DNA from: an uncultured Bacteroidota bacterium
GTDB taxonomy: Bacteria; Bacteroidota; Bacteroidia; Flavobacteriales; Flavobacteriaceae
DNA: 64,000 bases
Assembly (NCBI GenBank): GCA_902598305.1
Contig: CACKBL010000002.1
Coordinates: 149,388 to 213,387, forward strand
Direction: 5' to 3'
Below, in pieces: positions 63,238-64,000 of this stretch. The notes beneath the pieces were generated by a model, which saw only the letters and a program-made list of their open reading frames with translations, ran no database searches and was not told the DNA's origin. Positions within the stretch are counted from its first letter, which is position 1; the number at the start of each line of letters is the position of its first letter. The translations under genes were made by a program, and so were the position numbers.

Positions 63238-64000
63238 TCATTCAATAACTATCCTAGTGTGACTCTCACTTCTGTAGACTAAACCATCCCATTCTTTCCA
63301 AATGAGGTCTATATCCCCAAACATTTCTTCTATTTTACTAGAAAGCTCTTCCCAGTCATTTATATTATTTTCATTTTTATCCCAATTATCTTCTTCAGCA
63401 ATTGATTTAAGAGGAAAAACAACATAAAAATCTGCATCTCCTGGAATAGCTTCGTGAGGATAAAAAATATGTTTCGAGTAGCCAGACTCCATTGCTTCCT
63501 CTGCAAGTTTAAATTTGTACATGATTTTATTAGCTTTAGCCCTTTCATAGCCATTATCGTTAAAAAATTTAAATCCTATTATTCTATAAGCTTTTGGAGT
63601 AATTTCTTTTTTTGAAAATACAGAGAGTGGTACTGCATGTCTATAAAAGTTTGTTTTTGACTCAACAATTAATGGTGAAATGTTTTTTGACCAATATTGA
63701 TCACGACCATCAGCATTTAAATTTTCATTTACATAATTAAAATCCATCGGACCTTCAATCCACATATATTTTCCTGAGTCTTTTCCTGAAAGGATAAATC
63801 TTAAAAAAGCAGAAGTACCTTCTACTTTATTATGGTACAAAGAATTGTATTCTTTTAATTTTTCAACAAGATCAGAATCCTTTCCAGGAAGGGGTTTCAT
63901 TGTAACTGATTCGTATAAAGGCTGAGGTTTATCCCCCCAGTCAATTTTCAATTCAAGAGGCTTCCAGTCTTCACAAGAAGAAAGTATTAAAATACCTAAT
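63238..64000 (-). CDS. Lipoprotein of unknown function (5' end cut by the window)
   Basis: The frame is open to the window edge (253 codons visible, stop included). The visible start LGILILSSCEDWKPLELK shows a lipobox Cys, so only the first few residues are missing. The mature part has SVTMKPLPGKDSDLVEKLKEY, TSAFLRFILSGKDSGKY and DADFYVVFPLKSIAEEDNW, repeated alpha/beta units that may be dimeric-barrel-like. The family is not recognised. Layout is loosely similar to the secreted protein at 43563. Upstream of the MGH1/SSS pair on the same strand but separated by a terminator. Confidence 0.65.
   Translation of the reverse strand, partial: LGILILSSCEDWKPLELKIDWGDKPQPLYESVTMKPLPGKDSDLVEKLKEYNSLYHNKVEGTSAFLRFILSGKDSGKYMWIEGPMDFNYVNENLNADGRDQYWSKNISPLIVESKTNFYRHAVPLSVFSKKEITPKAYRIIGFKFFNDNGYERAKANKIMYKFKLAEEAMESGYSKHIFYPHEAIPGDADFYVVFPLKSIAEEDNWDKNENNINDWEELSSKIEEMFGDIDLIWKEWDGLVYRSESHTRIVIE

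Overview
The window is AT-rich, densely coded DNA from a member of the Bacteroidota, most probably a marine flavobacterium with a streamlined genome. The inference rests on gene content: a Bacteroidetes-type SdhCAB, the ligase-associated DNA-repair operon, eukaryote-like GlyRS, DUF885/DUF1080/DUF4832 lipoproteins and a C-terminal GCMD...C motif. It is supported by -7 boxes matching TAnnTTTG and by the near absence of Shine-Dalgarno sequences. No stretch over about 300 bases lacks a gene, and I see no insertion sequence, prophage or CRISPR array. One tRNA (Asn) is present.

Region 1 (1-11549) is a heme divergon. On the minus strand an AraC-type regulator is followed by hemH, a MATE transporter, hemJ, a sensor kinase and a truncated enoyl-CoA hydratase. 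On the plus strand run hemA-hemC-hemD-hemE-hemF-hemB. Every step from glutamyl-tRNA to heme is present except hemL. The shared intergenic region holds a direct repeat with 21-bp spacing, the geometry of an AraC-family operator.

Region 2 (11552-25000) holds a DUF885 lipoprotein, a serine hydrolase, a DEDDy exonuclease, an aldo/keto reductase, xth, glyQS, an Ig-like lipoprotein, an omega-amidase and sdhCAB. SdhA carries an N-terminal extension of about 85 residues that looks like the arm-type DNA-binding domain of Bacteroidetes tyrosine recombinases. Paired AAGGTRCACAA repeats with an 18-bp period lie upstream of both sdhA and sdhC. This is the most unusual signal in the window.

Region 3 (25034-37239) holds aminopeptidase P, feoA-feoB plus a 40-residue Cys-tailed membrane protein, SCO, rseP, and the four-gene ligase-associated repair operon (exonuclease, ligase, Lhr-like helicase, PdeM), preceded by a 55-residue zinc-ribbon protein.

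Region 4 (37273-49676) is accessory: small secreted proteins and lipoproteins (Kazal, DUF4832, CAP, NTF2-like, DUF2147), an M28 peptidase, an indoleamine-2,3-dioxygenase-like protein overlapping an alpha/beta hydrolase gene, tRNA-Asn, and repeated promoter-like segments, one of which has no gene behind it.

Region 5 (49819-64000) suggests carbohydrate use. DUF1080 (3-keto-glycoside hydrolase family), a GMC oxidoreductase, a gluconate-2-dehydrogenase-subunit-3-like protein and an MFS transporter form a likely 3-keto-glycoside module. A BNR/sortilin-like protein, a BI-1 protein, a PTPS/QueD homologue, a Na+/solute symporter, an MGH1-like glycosidase and a truncated lipoprotein follow.
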